DNA from: Auraticoccus cholistanensis
GTDB taxonomy: Bacteria; Actinomycetota; Actinomycetes; Propionibacteriales; Propionibacteriaceae
DNA: 64,000 bases
Assembly (NCBI RefSeq): GCF_009742705.1
Contig: NZ_WPCU01000010.1
Span: 50,164 to 114,163 of the forward strand
Direction of reading: 5' to 3'
Part shown: positions 25,906 through 33,359 of the stretch, piece by piece
How positions within the stretch are numbered: the first letter of the stretch is position 1
How the letters are laid out: each line of letters starts with the position of its first letter
Position numbers and translations under genes: made by a program
Notes under the pieces: model-generated
Databases searched by the model: none
What the model was told of the DNA's origin: nothing
Seen by the model: the letters and a program-made list of their open reading frames with translations, nothing else

Positions 25906-25946
25906 GCTGTGCTGGACGTCACTCCGGGCCGGTCGTCCGCCGCGGG

Positions 25947-26513
25947 TCACTCCGCCTCGTCGTCGAGGTCGCTGAGCAGGCCCTCCACGTCGGCCAGCCG
26001 GACGTGGCCGGCGGCCAGGTCGACGACGGGCACCAGGGCCTCGACGAAGGGCACCAGCCGGGAGCCGCCGGACACGTCGACGGCGAGCAGGTCCTGGGCC
26101 GGCAGGTGCACCACCTCGGTGACGCGTCCGACCTCGACGCCGGCGGCGTCCAGCACGGCCAGCCCCACCAGCTGGCGGTCGTAGTACTCCCCCGGCTCCT
26201 CCGGGGTCTCGTCGGCGGCGACCCGGCTGACCAGCAGCGCCTCACGCAGCGCCTCGGCCGCGGAGCGGTCGCCCACGCCGACGAAGGTGACGAGCAGACG
26301 TCCCTGGTGCCAGCGGCTGTCAGCCACCTCCAGGGTCCGCTCGCTGGGCCAGCGGTCGCGCGTCGAGCGCGCCGCGGCCGGACGGACGAGCTGCAGCCGC
26401 GCACCGGGGGCGAAGCGGCGGTCGGGCTCGTCGGTGCGGGGCTCCACGGTGACGGTCCCGCGGACGCCGTGGGGTCGGCCGATCCGGCCGACCACCACGT
26501 CGACGTCGTCCAC
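25947..26513 (-). CDS. rimM: Ribosome maturation factor RimM
   Basis: This 188-residue 16S rRNA processing factor binds S19 and assists 30S head maturation. The N-terminal RimM domain opens with VVVGRIGRPHGVRGTVTVEP. A longer-than-usual linker follows, and the C-terminal PRC-barrel contains GEYYDRQLVGLAVLDAAG and VVHLPAQDLLAVD. GTG 26513 sits 11 bases after the khpA stop and has no evident ribosome site. In most actinobacteria trmD and rplS follow; here sdhCAB does. Confidence 0.95.
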   Translation of the reverse strand: MDDVDVVVGRIGRPHGVRGTVTVEPRTDEPDRRFAPGARLQLVRPAAARSTRDRWPSERTLEVADSRWHQGRLLVTFVGVGDRSAAEALREALLVSRVAADETPEEPGEYYDRQLVGLAVLDAAGVEVGRVTEVVHLPAQDLLAVDVSGGSRLVPFVEALVPVVDLAAGHVRLADVEGLLSDLDDEAE

Positions 26514-26524
26514 CGGGTGCAGGC

Positions 26525-26782
26525 TCAGCGGCGGCCGCGGCCGGGCTGGCGGTCGACGTCGACGAAGTCGACCCGCACCCGGTCACGACCGGCCAGCGCC
26601 GCCACGACGGTCCGCAGGGCGGCGGCGGTGCGTCCCTGACGGCCGATCACCTTGCCCACGTCCTCGGGGTGCACCCGCACCTCCAGCATGCGGCCCCGAC
26701 GGCCGTCGATGTCACGCACGACGACGTCGTCGGGGTGGGTCACCAGGCCCCGGACCAGGTGCTCCAGCGCCTCGGCCAGCAC
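26525..26782 (-). CDS. khpA: KH-domain RNA-binding protein KhpA
   Basis: This 85-residue single-KH protein (UPF0109), partner of KhpB in Gram-positive RNA binding, has the GxxG loop within VGKVIGRQGRTAAALRTVV (GRQG). It lies between rpsP and rimM with 2-bp and 11-bp gaps, the standard order. GTG 26782 is the start. The arginine-rich tail (GRGRR) is slightly longer than average. Confidence 0.94.
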   Translation of the reverse strand: MLAEALEHLVRGLVTHPDDVVVRDIDGRRGRMLEVRVHPEDVGKVIGRQGRTAAALRTVVAALAGRDRVRVDFVDVDRQPGRGRR

Positions 26783-26784
26783 GC

Positions 26785-27237
26785 TCAGGCCTCGCTGCTG
26801 GTCTCGCCCGCGTCGTCGCCGGAGCCCTCGGAGGCCGGCGCCTCGGCCGCGGCCTCGTCCTTGCGGCGGCTGCTGAACGCGGCCACGCTCGGCTCGTCGG
26901 CGGTGTCGGCCAGAGCGGCGTTGAAGGCGGCGAGCTTGTCCTTCTTCTCCTTCTGCGGCTGCACGCCGGAGGGGGAGCTGTCGCCGGAGAACTGCTGCCA
27001 GTCACCGGTGCGCTTGAGGATCGCCACGACGGCCTCGGTGGGCTGGGCGCCGACCGACAGCCAGTACTGGGCGCGCTCGGAGTTCACCTCGATGACCGAC
27101 GGGTCGTTCTTCGGGTGGTACTTGCCGATCTCCTCGATCGCCCGGCCGTCGCGCTTGCTGCGCGAGTCCATGACGACGATGCGGTAGTGGGGCGAGCGGA
27201 TCTTGCCGAGTCGCTTCAGACGAATCTTGACAGCCAC
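26785..27237 (-). CDS. rpsP: 30S ribosomal protein S16
   Basis: This 150-residue S16 has the conserved opening [21 protein letters not shown] and an 80-residue core ending at AILKRTGDW. It continues with an actinobacterial acidic/alanine-rich C-terminal extension of about 65 residues ([17 protein letters not shown]) absent from short bacterial S16. GTG 27237 has AGGAG 11 nt upstream. It is the first gene of rpsP-khpA-rimM. Confidence 0.97.
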   Translation of the reverse strand: MAVKIRLKRLGKIRSPHYRIVVMDSRSKRDGRAIEEIGKYHPKNDPSVIEVNSERAQYWLSVGAQPTEAVVAILKRTGDWQQFSGDSSPSGVQPQKEKKDKLAAFNAALADTADEPSVAAFSSRRKDEAAAEAPASEGSGDDAGETSSEA

Positions 27238-27387
27238 GTGTGTGGGAACTCCTGTTGGCGATGCCCGGGACGACCCCGGACAAGGTGGGTGAGCAGTCGG
27301 CGCACTGGTGGGTCAGCGCACCTCAACCCGGGTGGACCGCGACGTCCGGGCGTGAGAGGGCACCCGGGCAGCACGGCAGCGCCCGAC

Positions 27388-27393
27388 ATTCTG
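27388..27393 (-). promoter_or_regulatory. Candidate rpsP -10 box (CAGAAT)
   Basis: CAGAAT (27393-27388) lies about 150 nt upstream of rpsP with a weak TTTGGT 18 nt before it. The 216 bp between rpsP and the amidohydrolase hold no gene, so this would give a long untranslated leader. Confidence 0.35.
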
Positions 27394-27453
27394 CCAGACC
27401 GCCCCGCCTCCACCAAACCTGCGGGCGGGCGGCTGCGTCGTGGCCGTGCCGTC

Positions 27454-28536
27454 TCATCCCTCGACGACGCGACCCCGCAGCACCACCAGCCGGGGCCGGG
27501 CCAGCACCGCCGGGTCGCGCAGCGGGTCGGCGTCGTAGACCACCAGGTCCGCCGGCGCCCCCGCCTCCAGCCCCGGGTGGCCCAGCCAGCGGCGGGCCCG
27601 CCAGCAGGCGGCCCCCACGGCCAGCTCGGCACCGCCCAGCCGGGTCAGCGCCTGCACCTCCCGGGCGATCTGGCCGTGCGGGAGGTAGCCGCCGGCGTCG
27701 GTGCCGGCGTAGACGGGCACCCCCGCCTCGACCGCGCGACCGAGGGTCTGCCAGCGGCGGGCGTGCAGGTCGGTCATGTGGGCCGCGTAGCGGGGGAACT
27801 TCTCCCGTCCCTGCTCGGCGAACCGCGGGAAGTTCTCCAGCTGGACCAGCGTCGGCACCAGGGCCACCCCGCGCTCGGCCATCAGCGCGGTGGTCGCCTC
27901 GTCCAGGCCGGTGCCGTGCTCGACGCCGTCCACGCCCGCGGCCACCAGCTCGGCGGTGGCCTGCTGGCTGAAGACGTGGGCGGTGACGCGGCACCCCAGC
28001 TCGTGGGCGCGCGCGACGGCAGCCCGGGCGACCTCCACCGGCCACAGCGGGGCCAGGTCGCCCAGCTCCCGGTCGATCCAGTCCCCCACCAGCTTGATCC
28101 AGCCGTCGCCGCGCGCGGCCTGCCGCTCCACGGCGGCCACCAGGTCCTCGGGCTCGACCTCCTCGGCGTAGTCGCGCAGGTAGCGCCGGGGCCGGGCGAT
28201 GTGGCGTCCGGCGCGGACGATCCGCGGCAGGTCGGGGCGCTGGTCGACCCAGCGGGTGTCCGCCGGCGACCCGGCGTCCCGCAGCAGCAGCACGCCGGCC
28301 CGGCGCTCGGCGAGCGCGTGCTGCTCGGTGGTCGCCCGGTCGACGGCCCCCCGCGACTCCAGCCCGACGTGGCAGTGCGCGTCCACCAGCCCGGGCAGGA
28401 TCCAGCCGTCGCCGGCGACGGTGACCGCCCCCGCCACGGGCTCCTCCGACACCCGGCCGTCGGCCACCCACAGGTCGCGGCGCTCCCCCTCCGGCAGCAG
28501 CACGCCACGCAGGTGCAGCCGGGACGGACCGGTCAC
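27454..28536 (-). CDS. Amidohydrolase-superfamily protein
   Basis: This 360-residue metal-dependent hydrolase of the imidazolonepropionase-like branch has an N-terminal beta-sandwich segment and then VDAHCHVG (metal-ligand HxH near residue 53). A lysine in GWIKLVGDW, TAHVFSQ, VEHGTGLD and the late aspartate in YAGTDAGG complete a mononuclear or binuclear site. The C-terminal sandwich returns with GAPADLVVYDADP. The substrate is unknown; members act on cyclic amides or prolidase-type substrates. GTG 28536 overlaps the GT2 stop (GTGA), so it is co-translated with a cell-wall glycosyltransferase, an unexpected pairing. Confidence 0.85.
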   Translation of the reverse strand: MTGPSRLHLRGVLLPEGERRDLWVADGRVSEEPVAGAVTVAGDGWILPGLVDAHCHVGLESRGAVDRATTEQHALAERRAGVLLLRDAGSPADTRWVDQRPDLPRIVRAGRHIARPRRYLRDYAEEVEPEDLVAAVERQAARGDGWIKLVGDWIDRELGDLAPLWPVEVARAAVARAHELGCRVTAHVFSQQATAELVAAGVDGVEHGTGLDEATTALMAERGVALVPTLVQLENFPRFAEQGREKFPRYAAHMTDLHARRWQTLGRAVEAGVPVYAGTDAGGYLPHGQIAREVQALTRLGGAELAVGAACWRARRWLGHPGLEAGAPADLVVYDADPLRDPAVLARPRLVVLRGRVVEG

Positions 28537-29954
28537 CGCGCGCCGTTGAGCTCGATGCTGAAGTTGTCCTTGATGGTGGCGTAGGGGCGCGCCCCCCGCC
28601 GAGGCGCGGGCAGCCGGGCGTGCTCGGCCACCTGGACCCGGACCCGCTGCCCCGGCTGTCCGTCACGCAGGCCCACGCTGGCGTCCAGCACCACCTCGCC
28701 GTCGCGACGCAGCAGCCTGCTGGGGACGAGGACCGAGGCCTGCCAGACGGTGAGCCGCCCCAGCGCCCGGGCCATCACCTCGTCCTTGTCCAGCACCAGG
28801 GTGGCCGTGCGCGTGCCCTCGCGGTCCTGCAGGTACAGCTCCACGGCCTGGGTCGCCGAGGGGACCCCGCCGCTGACCCGCAGCCGCAGCCGCAGCCCCC
28901 GCCAGCTCCACTCCGCCGACTCCAGCTCCGCGAGGTGCGGGCGGTGGTCGACCCCGTCGGCGGCCAGCGCGACCAGCCCGGCCTTGTCGCCGGCGCGGAT
29001 CAGCTGGGAGCGACGGCGCGCCTTGCGGTTCAGCCGGGCCTCCATCTCGGGGGTGATGAAGGTCTCGATGTGCTTGCGGTGCTCGACGAGGAAGGCGTCG
29101 CGGCGGGCGTCGGGCATCTTCCAGTAGCGCTCGGGCTCGTAGAACTTCAGGCACTTGCGCCGGTAGAGGTCCAGGACGATCCGGTCGGCCCGGGCCTGGT
29201 CGGGGTCGAGCTCCTTGATGATCCTGCTGACCTCGCCGATGGACCAGGTGTAGCCGGCCGGGTCGAAGCCCTGGGAGCTGATGTTCTTCCCGTCGTCGCG
29301 GGCGACGAGGTAGTAGTAGTCGTAGTCGCCGAGCAGCGACACCCGGCGGGCGGTGAGGTAGGCCCGGGCCAGCATCATCCCGTCCTCCAGGCGCACCTTC
29401 TCCTCGGGGAAGCGGATCTGGTGCTCCAGCAGGAAGGAGCGGCGGAACAGCTTCTGGGGGGTGAGTGTGGTGAAGACGTTCTCCAGGTCGGCGTCGACCT
29501 GGGTCTCGGCGTACATCGCCGCACGCACCCAGCGGCCCCCGACGCCCACCATCTTGGGCACCACCACGTCGCTGGCGTGCTGGTCGGCGAAGGCGGTCAT
29601 CCGCCGCAGCGCCTCCGTGCCCATCCGGTCGTCGGCGTCGGCGAAGAAGACGTAGCGGCCGCGGGCCAGGTCGAGGCCGCGGTTGCGCGGGATGCCCGGC
29701 CACCCGCTGTTCGGCTGGTGCACCACCTGGACGTTGGGGTGGGCGGCGGCGTACTCGTCCAGCACCGCGGGGCTGTCGTCGGTGGAGCCGTCGTCGACCG
29801 CCACCACCTCGAAGTCGGTGGCAGGCAGGTCCTGGGCGACCAGGGAGTCCATCAGGTCACGCAGGTAGGGCATGGCGTTGTACACCGGGACGACCACCGA
29901 CACCGCCGGCTCGTCGAGGCTCTCGGGAGCATGGGGGGAGGACTGCTCGGACAC
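28533..29954 (-). CDS. TarS-like family 2 glycosyltransferase (paralogue 1)
   Basis: This is a 473-residue protein. The N-terminal GT-A domain opens SVVVPVYNAMPYLRDLMDSL with VDDGSTD (53-59) and the metal-binding DADD (106-109). Later elements LTPQKLFRRSFLLE, EDGMMLARAYLTARRVSLL and the block after YYYLVARDDGKNISS resemble the wall-teichoic-acid GlcNAc-transferases TarS/TarP. The C-terminal 120 residues form a beta-rich accessory domain ending ARPYATIKDNFSIEL. It probably glycosylates a cell-wall polymer. GTG 29954 has AGGAG 10 nt upstream. The paralogue at 31877-33295 shares the full architecture. Confidence 0.85.
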   Translation of the reverse strand: MSEQSSPHAPESLDEPAVSVVVPVYNAMPYLRDLMDSLVAQDLPATDFEVVAVDDGSTDDSPAVLDEYAAAHPNVQVVHQPNSGWPGIPRNRGLDLARGRYVFFADADDRMGTEALRRMTAFADQHASDVVVPKMVGVGGRWVRAAMYAETQVDADLENVFTTLTPQKLFRRSFLLEHQIRFPEEKVRLEDGMMLARAYLTARRVSLLGDYDYYYLVARDDGKNISSQGFDPAGYTWSIGEVSRIIKELDPDQARADRIVLDLYRRKCLKFYEPERYWKMPDARRDAFLVEHRKHIETFITPEMEARLNRKARRRSQLIRAGDKAGLVALAADGVDHRPHLAELESAEWSWRGLRLRLRVSGGVPSATQAVELYLQDREGTRTATLVLDKDEVMARALGRLTVWQASVLVPSRLLRRDGEVVLDASVGLRDGQPGQRVRVQVAEHARLPAPRRGARPYATIKDNFSIELNGAR

Positions 29955-29992
29955 GTGGGCTGGGCTCCTGCCGCTCGTCGGGATCGCGAGCG

Positions 29993-30047
29993 AGTGTATC
30001 GCCGTGTCCGCGCCCTGACGCCGCGACGCGGGTCGCTGCGCTAAGGT
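29993..30047. promoter_or_regulatory. Divergent -10 boxes between GT2 and pyruvyltransferase genes
   Basis: TACACT (29998-29993, minus) is positioned for the glycosyltransferase and TAAGGT (30042-30047, plus) for the pyruvyltransferase. The interval is otherwise GC-rich. The plus-strand start site predicted near 30054 leaves a short leader containing GGAGG at 30078-30082. Confidence 0.45.
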
Positions 30048-30211
30048 GCGGCCCACGCACCCGCTGCCCGCACCGCTGGAGGACCACCATCGACGCCGTC
30101 GACCGCATCGTCTCGCCGCTGGGAGGTCTGATCGGGAGGGCCCGTCGCGTCGCGCGCGCGGGGGCACGACGGTCCCCCGGGATCCCCGCCCCGGAACCCG
30201 AGGTCACCGCC

Positions 30212-31849
30212 GTGCTGCGCCGCTCCTCCTGGACCGCCCTCGGCGAGCTCCAGACGACGGTCACCGTGCGGACCGCCGAGACCGTCGGCGCCTCGGCCGT
30301 GTGCGAGCTGCGGGCACGTGACGGGCTGGGACTGTCCGCCTTCACGCTCACCCGCGACCCGGCGGGCCGGTCGGGCCCGACGGCGGTGGACCTCGTGGGT
30401 ACCGCCACCGGGCCGGTCCTGGACGCGCTCGGCCCCGGCAGGCACGACCTCTCGCTCGTGGTGCAGGTGGGCGGGCGACGCCGCCACCTGCGGGTGGCCG
30501 TCGAGGAGGGCACGGAGCTGCCGCCGAGCTGGAACGGCCTGGAGGTCTACGCCACCAGGCACGGCAACCTCAGCTGGCACCGGTCCACGGAGAAGCCGTT
30601 CACCTACCGTGTGGTGCCGTCGGCCGTGCCCGTCGGTCTCGACTCGGCGGTGGTGGATCCCGCGGTGGTCGACGTGGCCGCCCGGGTGGTGCGGCAGGTC
30701 CTGCTCACCGACGTCCTCGGCCCCTGCCAGCCGGCCCACTGGTTCGGCGGCCCGCGGCGTGTCGGCTTCGACCGCCTGCTCACGGGCCGGGACGTGCTCA
30801 TCGGCGTCACGCTGGACGACGACGGCTGGGAGGTCTCGGCCGTCGGCTGCGGACGGCCCACCGCCACGCTGCTGCGCAACGTCCTGGTGAACCAGGCCCG
30901 GATGGTCGCCGACGCCGGTCAGGAGCGCCACGTGCTCGGCAGGCTCCCCCGCGACCTCCCCGCCTCGGCGGTCGCCGAGCGGGTCGTCGCCACCGTCGGC
31001 CTGCTCCGGGACCGCATCCGCCGCTTCCTGGAGGCCGGCGAGGACCCGGCGGCAGCAGGGCTGGTGCCTGCCTACTGGTGGGACGCCAAGGCGAACTTCG
31101 GCGACGTGCTCGGCCCGATGCTGATCGACTACATCACGGGACGTCCGGCGATCAACGTCAGGTCCTTCCCCTCGCACGACCCCGGTCTCTTCACGGTCGG
31201 GTCGGTGGCTGCCCACCTGACCCGCCCGGGAGCGCGGATCTGGGGTTCGGGGGTGATCGGGACGCTGCCGGCCAAGAAGCTGGCCGAGCTGGCCGAGGTG
31301 CCGCCGGCTGCGATCACCGCCGTCCGCGGCGCGCTCACCCGCCAGCAGCTCGTCGAGGGCCTCGGGTGGCAGGTGCCCGAGGTCTACGGCGACCCGGCTC
31401 TGCTGCTGCCCCGCTGGTACACGCCCCGGCCGGCGCCCGAGAGCGCAGGGAAGGTCGTGGTGGTGCCGCACTACATGCACAAGCACCTCTTCGACCGGTT
31501 CGAGGCGGACGACGTGTTCGTGCTCGACGTCCAGCAGGGTCCGGAGGTGGTGGTCGACCAGATCGCCGCGGCCCGTGCCGTCATCTCCTCCTCGCTGCAC
31601 GGGCTCGTGGTGGCCCAGGCCTACGGGGTGCCGTCCACCTGGCTCCGGGTGGGCGACGTCCGGCTGCACGGCGACCGCTTCAAGTTCGAGGACTACTTCA
31701 CCGTGGTGGAGCGCGAGGAGGTCAGCGAGCTCGACCTGGGCGTCGAGGACGTCGCCGACGTGGACTGGGTCCGGGTGGCTGCCGGAGCGCGGCTGCCGGG
31801 CTCCCGGTTCGACGCCGACCGGCTGCTGGACGCCTTCCCCCACGTCTGA
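30212..31849 (+). CDS. Polysaccharide pyruvyl transferase family protein with N-terminal accessory domain
   Basis: The frame encodes 545 residues from GTG 30212. The C-terminal half (from about 285) matches pyruvyltransferases: YWWDAKANFGDVLGPMLIDY, WGSGVI, PEVYGDPALLLP, and the signature SSSLHGLVVAQAYGVPSTWL. These enzymes move pyruvate from PEP to a sugar in cell-wall or capsular polymers. The N-terminal 120 residues look like the beta-domain at the end of the neighbouring GT2 proteins, finishing in a similar YATRHGNLSW. High-GC3 coding sequence continues upstream in frame to an ATC at 30089 that has GGAGG 6 nt before it, so the true protein may be 41 residues longer with a non-standard start. 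Confidence 0.82.
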   Translation: MLRRSSWTALGELQTTVTVRTAETVGASAVCELRARDGLGLSAFTLTRDPAGRSGPTAVDLVGTATGPVLDALGPGRHDLSLVVQVGGRRRHLRVAVEEGTELPPSWNGLEVYATRHGNLSWHRSTEKPFTYRVVPSAVPVGLDSAVVDPAVVDVAARVVRQVLLTDVLGPCQPAHWFGGPRRVGFDRLLTGRDVLIGVTLDDDGWEVSAVGCGRPTATLLRNVLVNQARMVADAGQERHVLGRLPRDLPASAVAERVVATVGLLRDRIRRFLEAGEDPAAAGLVPAYWWDAKANFGDVLGPMLIDYITGRPAINVRSFPSHDPGLFTVGSVAAHLTRPGARIWGSGVIGTLPAKKLAELAEVPPAAITAVRGALTRQQLVEGLGWQVPEVYGDPALLLPRWYTPRPAPESAGKVVVVPHYMHKHLFDRFEADDVFVLDVQQGPEVVVDQIAAARAVISSSLHGLVVAQAYGVPSTWLRVGDVRLHGDRFKFEDYFTVVEREEVSELDLGVEDVADVDWVRVAAGARLPGSRFDADRLLDAFPHV

Positions 31850-31876
31850 CCAGGGCCCGCGCCCGGACCGCGACGC

Positions 31877-33295
31877 TCATCCCGGACCGGTCAGCCGCAG
31901 GCTGAGGTTGCCCCGGACGGTGCGGTAGGGGCGGACCCGGCCCCGCCGGGCGGGCAGCTCCAGGTCGGGCGGCACGCCGACGCGGACCCGGTCCTGCGCC
32001 GGCGCCCCGCGCACCTGCACCGAGACGTCGAGCACCACCGGCGCGCTGCGCTCGAGCAGCGCCCACGGCACGGTGACCGAGGTCGACCACGGGGTCAGGG
32101 TGCCCGGGGCGCGGGTCCCGAAGTCGGTGGCCCGCAGCCGCAGCTCGACCCCTCGGCTGCTGCCGCGGTCCTGCAGGTGGAGCTCGACGCGGCGCAGCAG
32201 GGTCGGCGGGCCGCCTCCGCAGCGCAGGTCGAGCTGCAGCCCCGCCGGGTCCCAGCGGCCCGCGACCATCTCGGCCGACCAGGGCCGGTCGTCGACACCG
32301 CGGGCGGCGAGCTCGAGCAGCCCTCCGCCGTCCCCCGCGCGGACCAGGGCCGAGCGGCGCCGGTCCTCGCGGGGCAGCCCGGCCTCCATGGCGGGGGTGA
32401 TCCAGCTGCGCACGTAGCGGCGGTGCTCGGCGAGGAAGGCCTCGCGGCGCTCCGGCGGCATCCGCCACCACCGCTCCGGCTGGTAGAACTTCAGGCACTT
32501 GCGCCGGTAGAGGTCGAGCACGATCCGGTCCGCCCGGGCGGGGTCGGGGTCCAGCTCGCGGATGATGCGGCTCACCTCCGCCACCGACGCGGTGTAGCCG
32601 ACGGGGTCGAAGGGCTGGGAGCTGATGTTCCTGCCGTCGTCGCGGCGCACGAGCCGGTAGCTGCACGCCGGGTCGGCCACCAGCGACACCCGCCGGGCGG
32701 TCAGGTAGGCCCGGGCCAGCATCATGGCGTCCTCGAGCCTCACCCGACCCTCGGGGAACCGGATGCCCTGCTCGAGCAGGAAGGAGCGGCGGAACAGCTT
32801 GTGCGGCCCCAGCACGGTGAAGACCTGCTCCAGGTCGGCGTCCACCCGGTTGCGCAGGTAGAGCCGGCGCGACAGCGGCCGTCCGCCGTGGCCCAGCACG
32901 CGCGGCAGCACCACGTCGGAGCCGTGCCGGTCGGCGAACTCGCTCAGCCGGCGCAGCGTCTGCGGTGCGACCTCGTCGTCGGCATCGGCGAAGAAGACGT
33001 AGCGGCCGCGGGCGAGGTCGAGACCGCGGTTGCGGGGTGCACCGGGCCAGCCGCTGTTCTCCTGGTGGACCACCCGGAGCCGCGGGTGGGCGGCGGCGTA
33101 CTCCTCCAGCAGCTCCCCGCCGCCGTCGGTGCTGCCGTCGTCGACCGCCACGACCTCGTAGTCGGCGAGGTCCTGGGCCAGCAGGGACTCGAGCAGGGTC
33201 CGCAGGTAGGGCATGGCGTCGTGGACGGGGACGACCACCGACACCACGGGCTCCGCCGGGCCCTGTCGGGTGGCGGGAGACGGCTGCTGGCCCAC
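31877..33295 (-). CDS. TarS-like family 2 glycosyltransferase (paralogue 2)
   Basis: This is a 472-residue paralogue of the 28533-29954 protein over its whole length. It shows SVVVPVHDAMPYLRTLLESL, VDDGSTD, DADD at 104-107, LGPHKLFRRSFLLE, EDAMMLARAYLTARRVSLV, RRDDGRNISS and a C-terminal accessory domain ending VRPYRTVRGNLSLRL. The catalytic core is conserved, while the accessory domain has diverged more. It likely adds a second sugar to the same wall polymer or acts on another position. GTG 33295 has AGGAG 8 nt upstream. It converges on the pyruvyltransferase with a 27-bp gap; the stretch 33296-33359 before ffh is empty. Confidence 0.85.
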   Translation of the reverse strand: MGQQPSPATRQGPAEPVVSVVVPVHDAMPYLRTLLESLLAQDLADYEVVAVDDGSTDGGGELLEEYAAAHPRLRVVHQENSGWPGAPRNRGLDLARGRYVFFADADDEVAPQTLRRLSEFADRHGSDVVLPRVLGHGGRPLSRRLYLRNRVDADLEQVFTVLGPHKLFRRSFLLEQGIRFPEGRVRLEDAMMLARAYLTARRVSLVADPACSYRLVRRDDGRNISSQPFDPVGYTASVAEVSRIIRELDPDPARADRIVLDLYRRKCLKFYQPERWWRMPPERREAFLAEHRRYVRSWITPAMEAGLPREDRRRSALVRAGDGGGLLELAARGVDDRPWSAEMVAGRWDPAGLQLDLRCGGGPPTLLRRVELHLQDRGSSRGVELRLRATDFGTRAPGTLTPWSTSVTVPWALLERSAPVVLDVSVQVRGAPAQDRVRVGVPPDLELPARRGRVRPYRTVRGNLSLRLTGPG

Positions 33296-33359
33296 CGGAT
33301 CAGCTCCTGCTCGACGAGAGCCTGAGTGTAACCGTGCGGCCTGCGCCGCCGCGGGCGGA

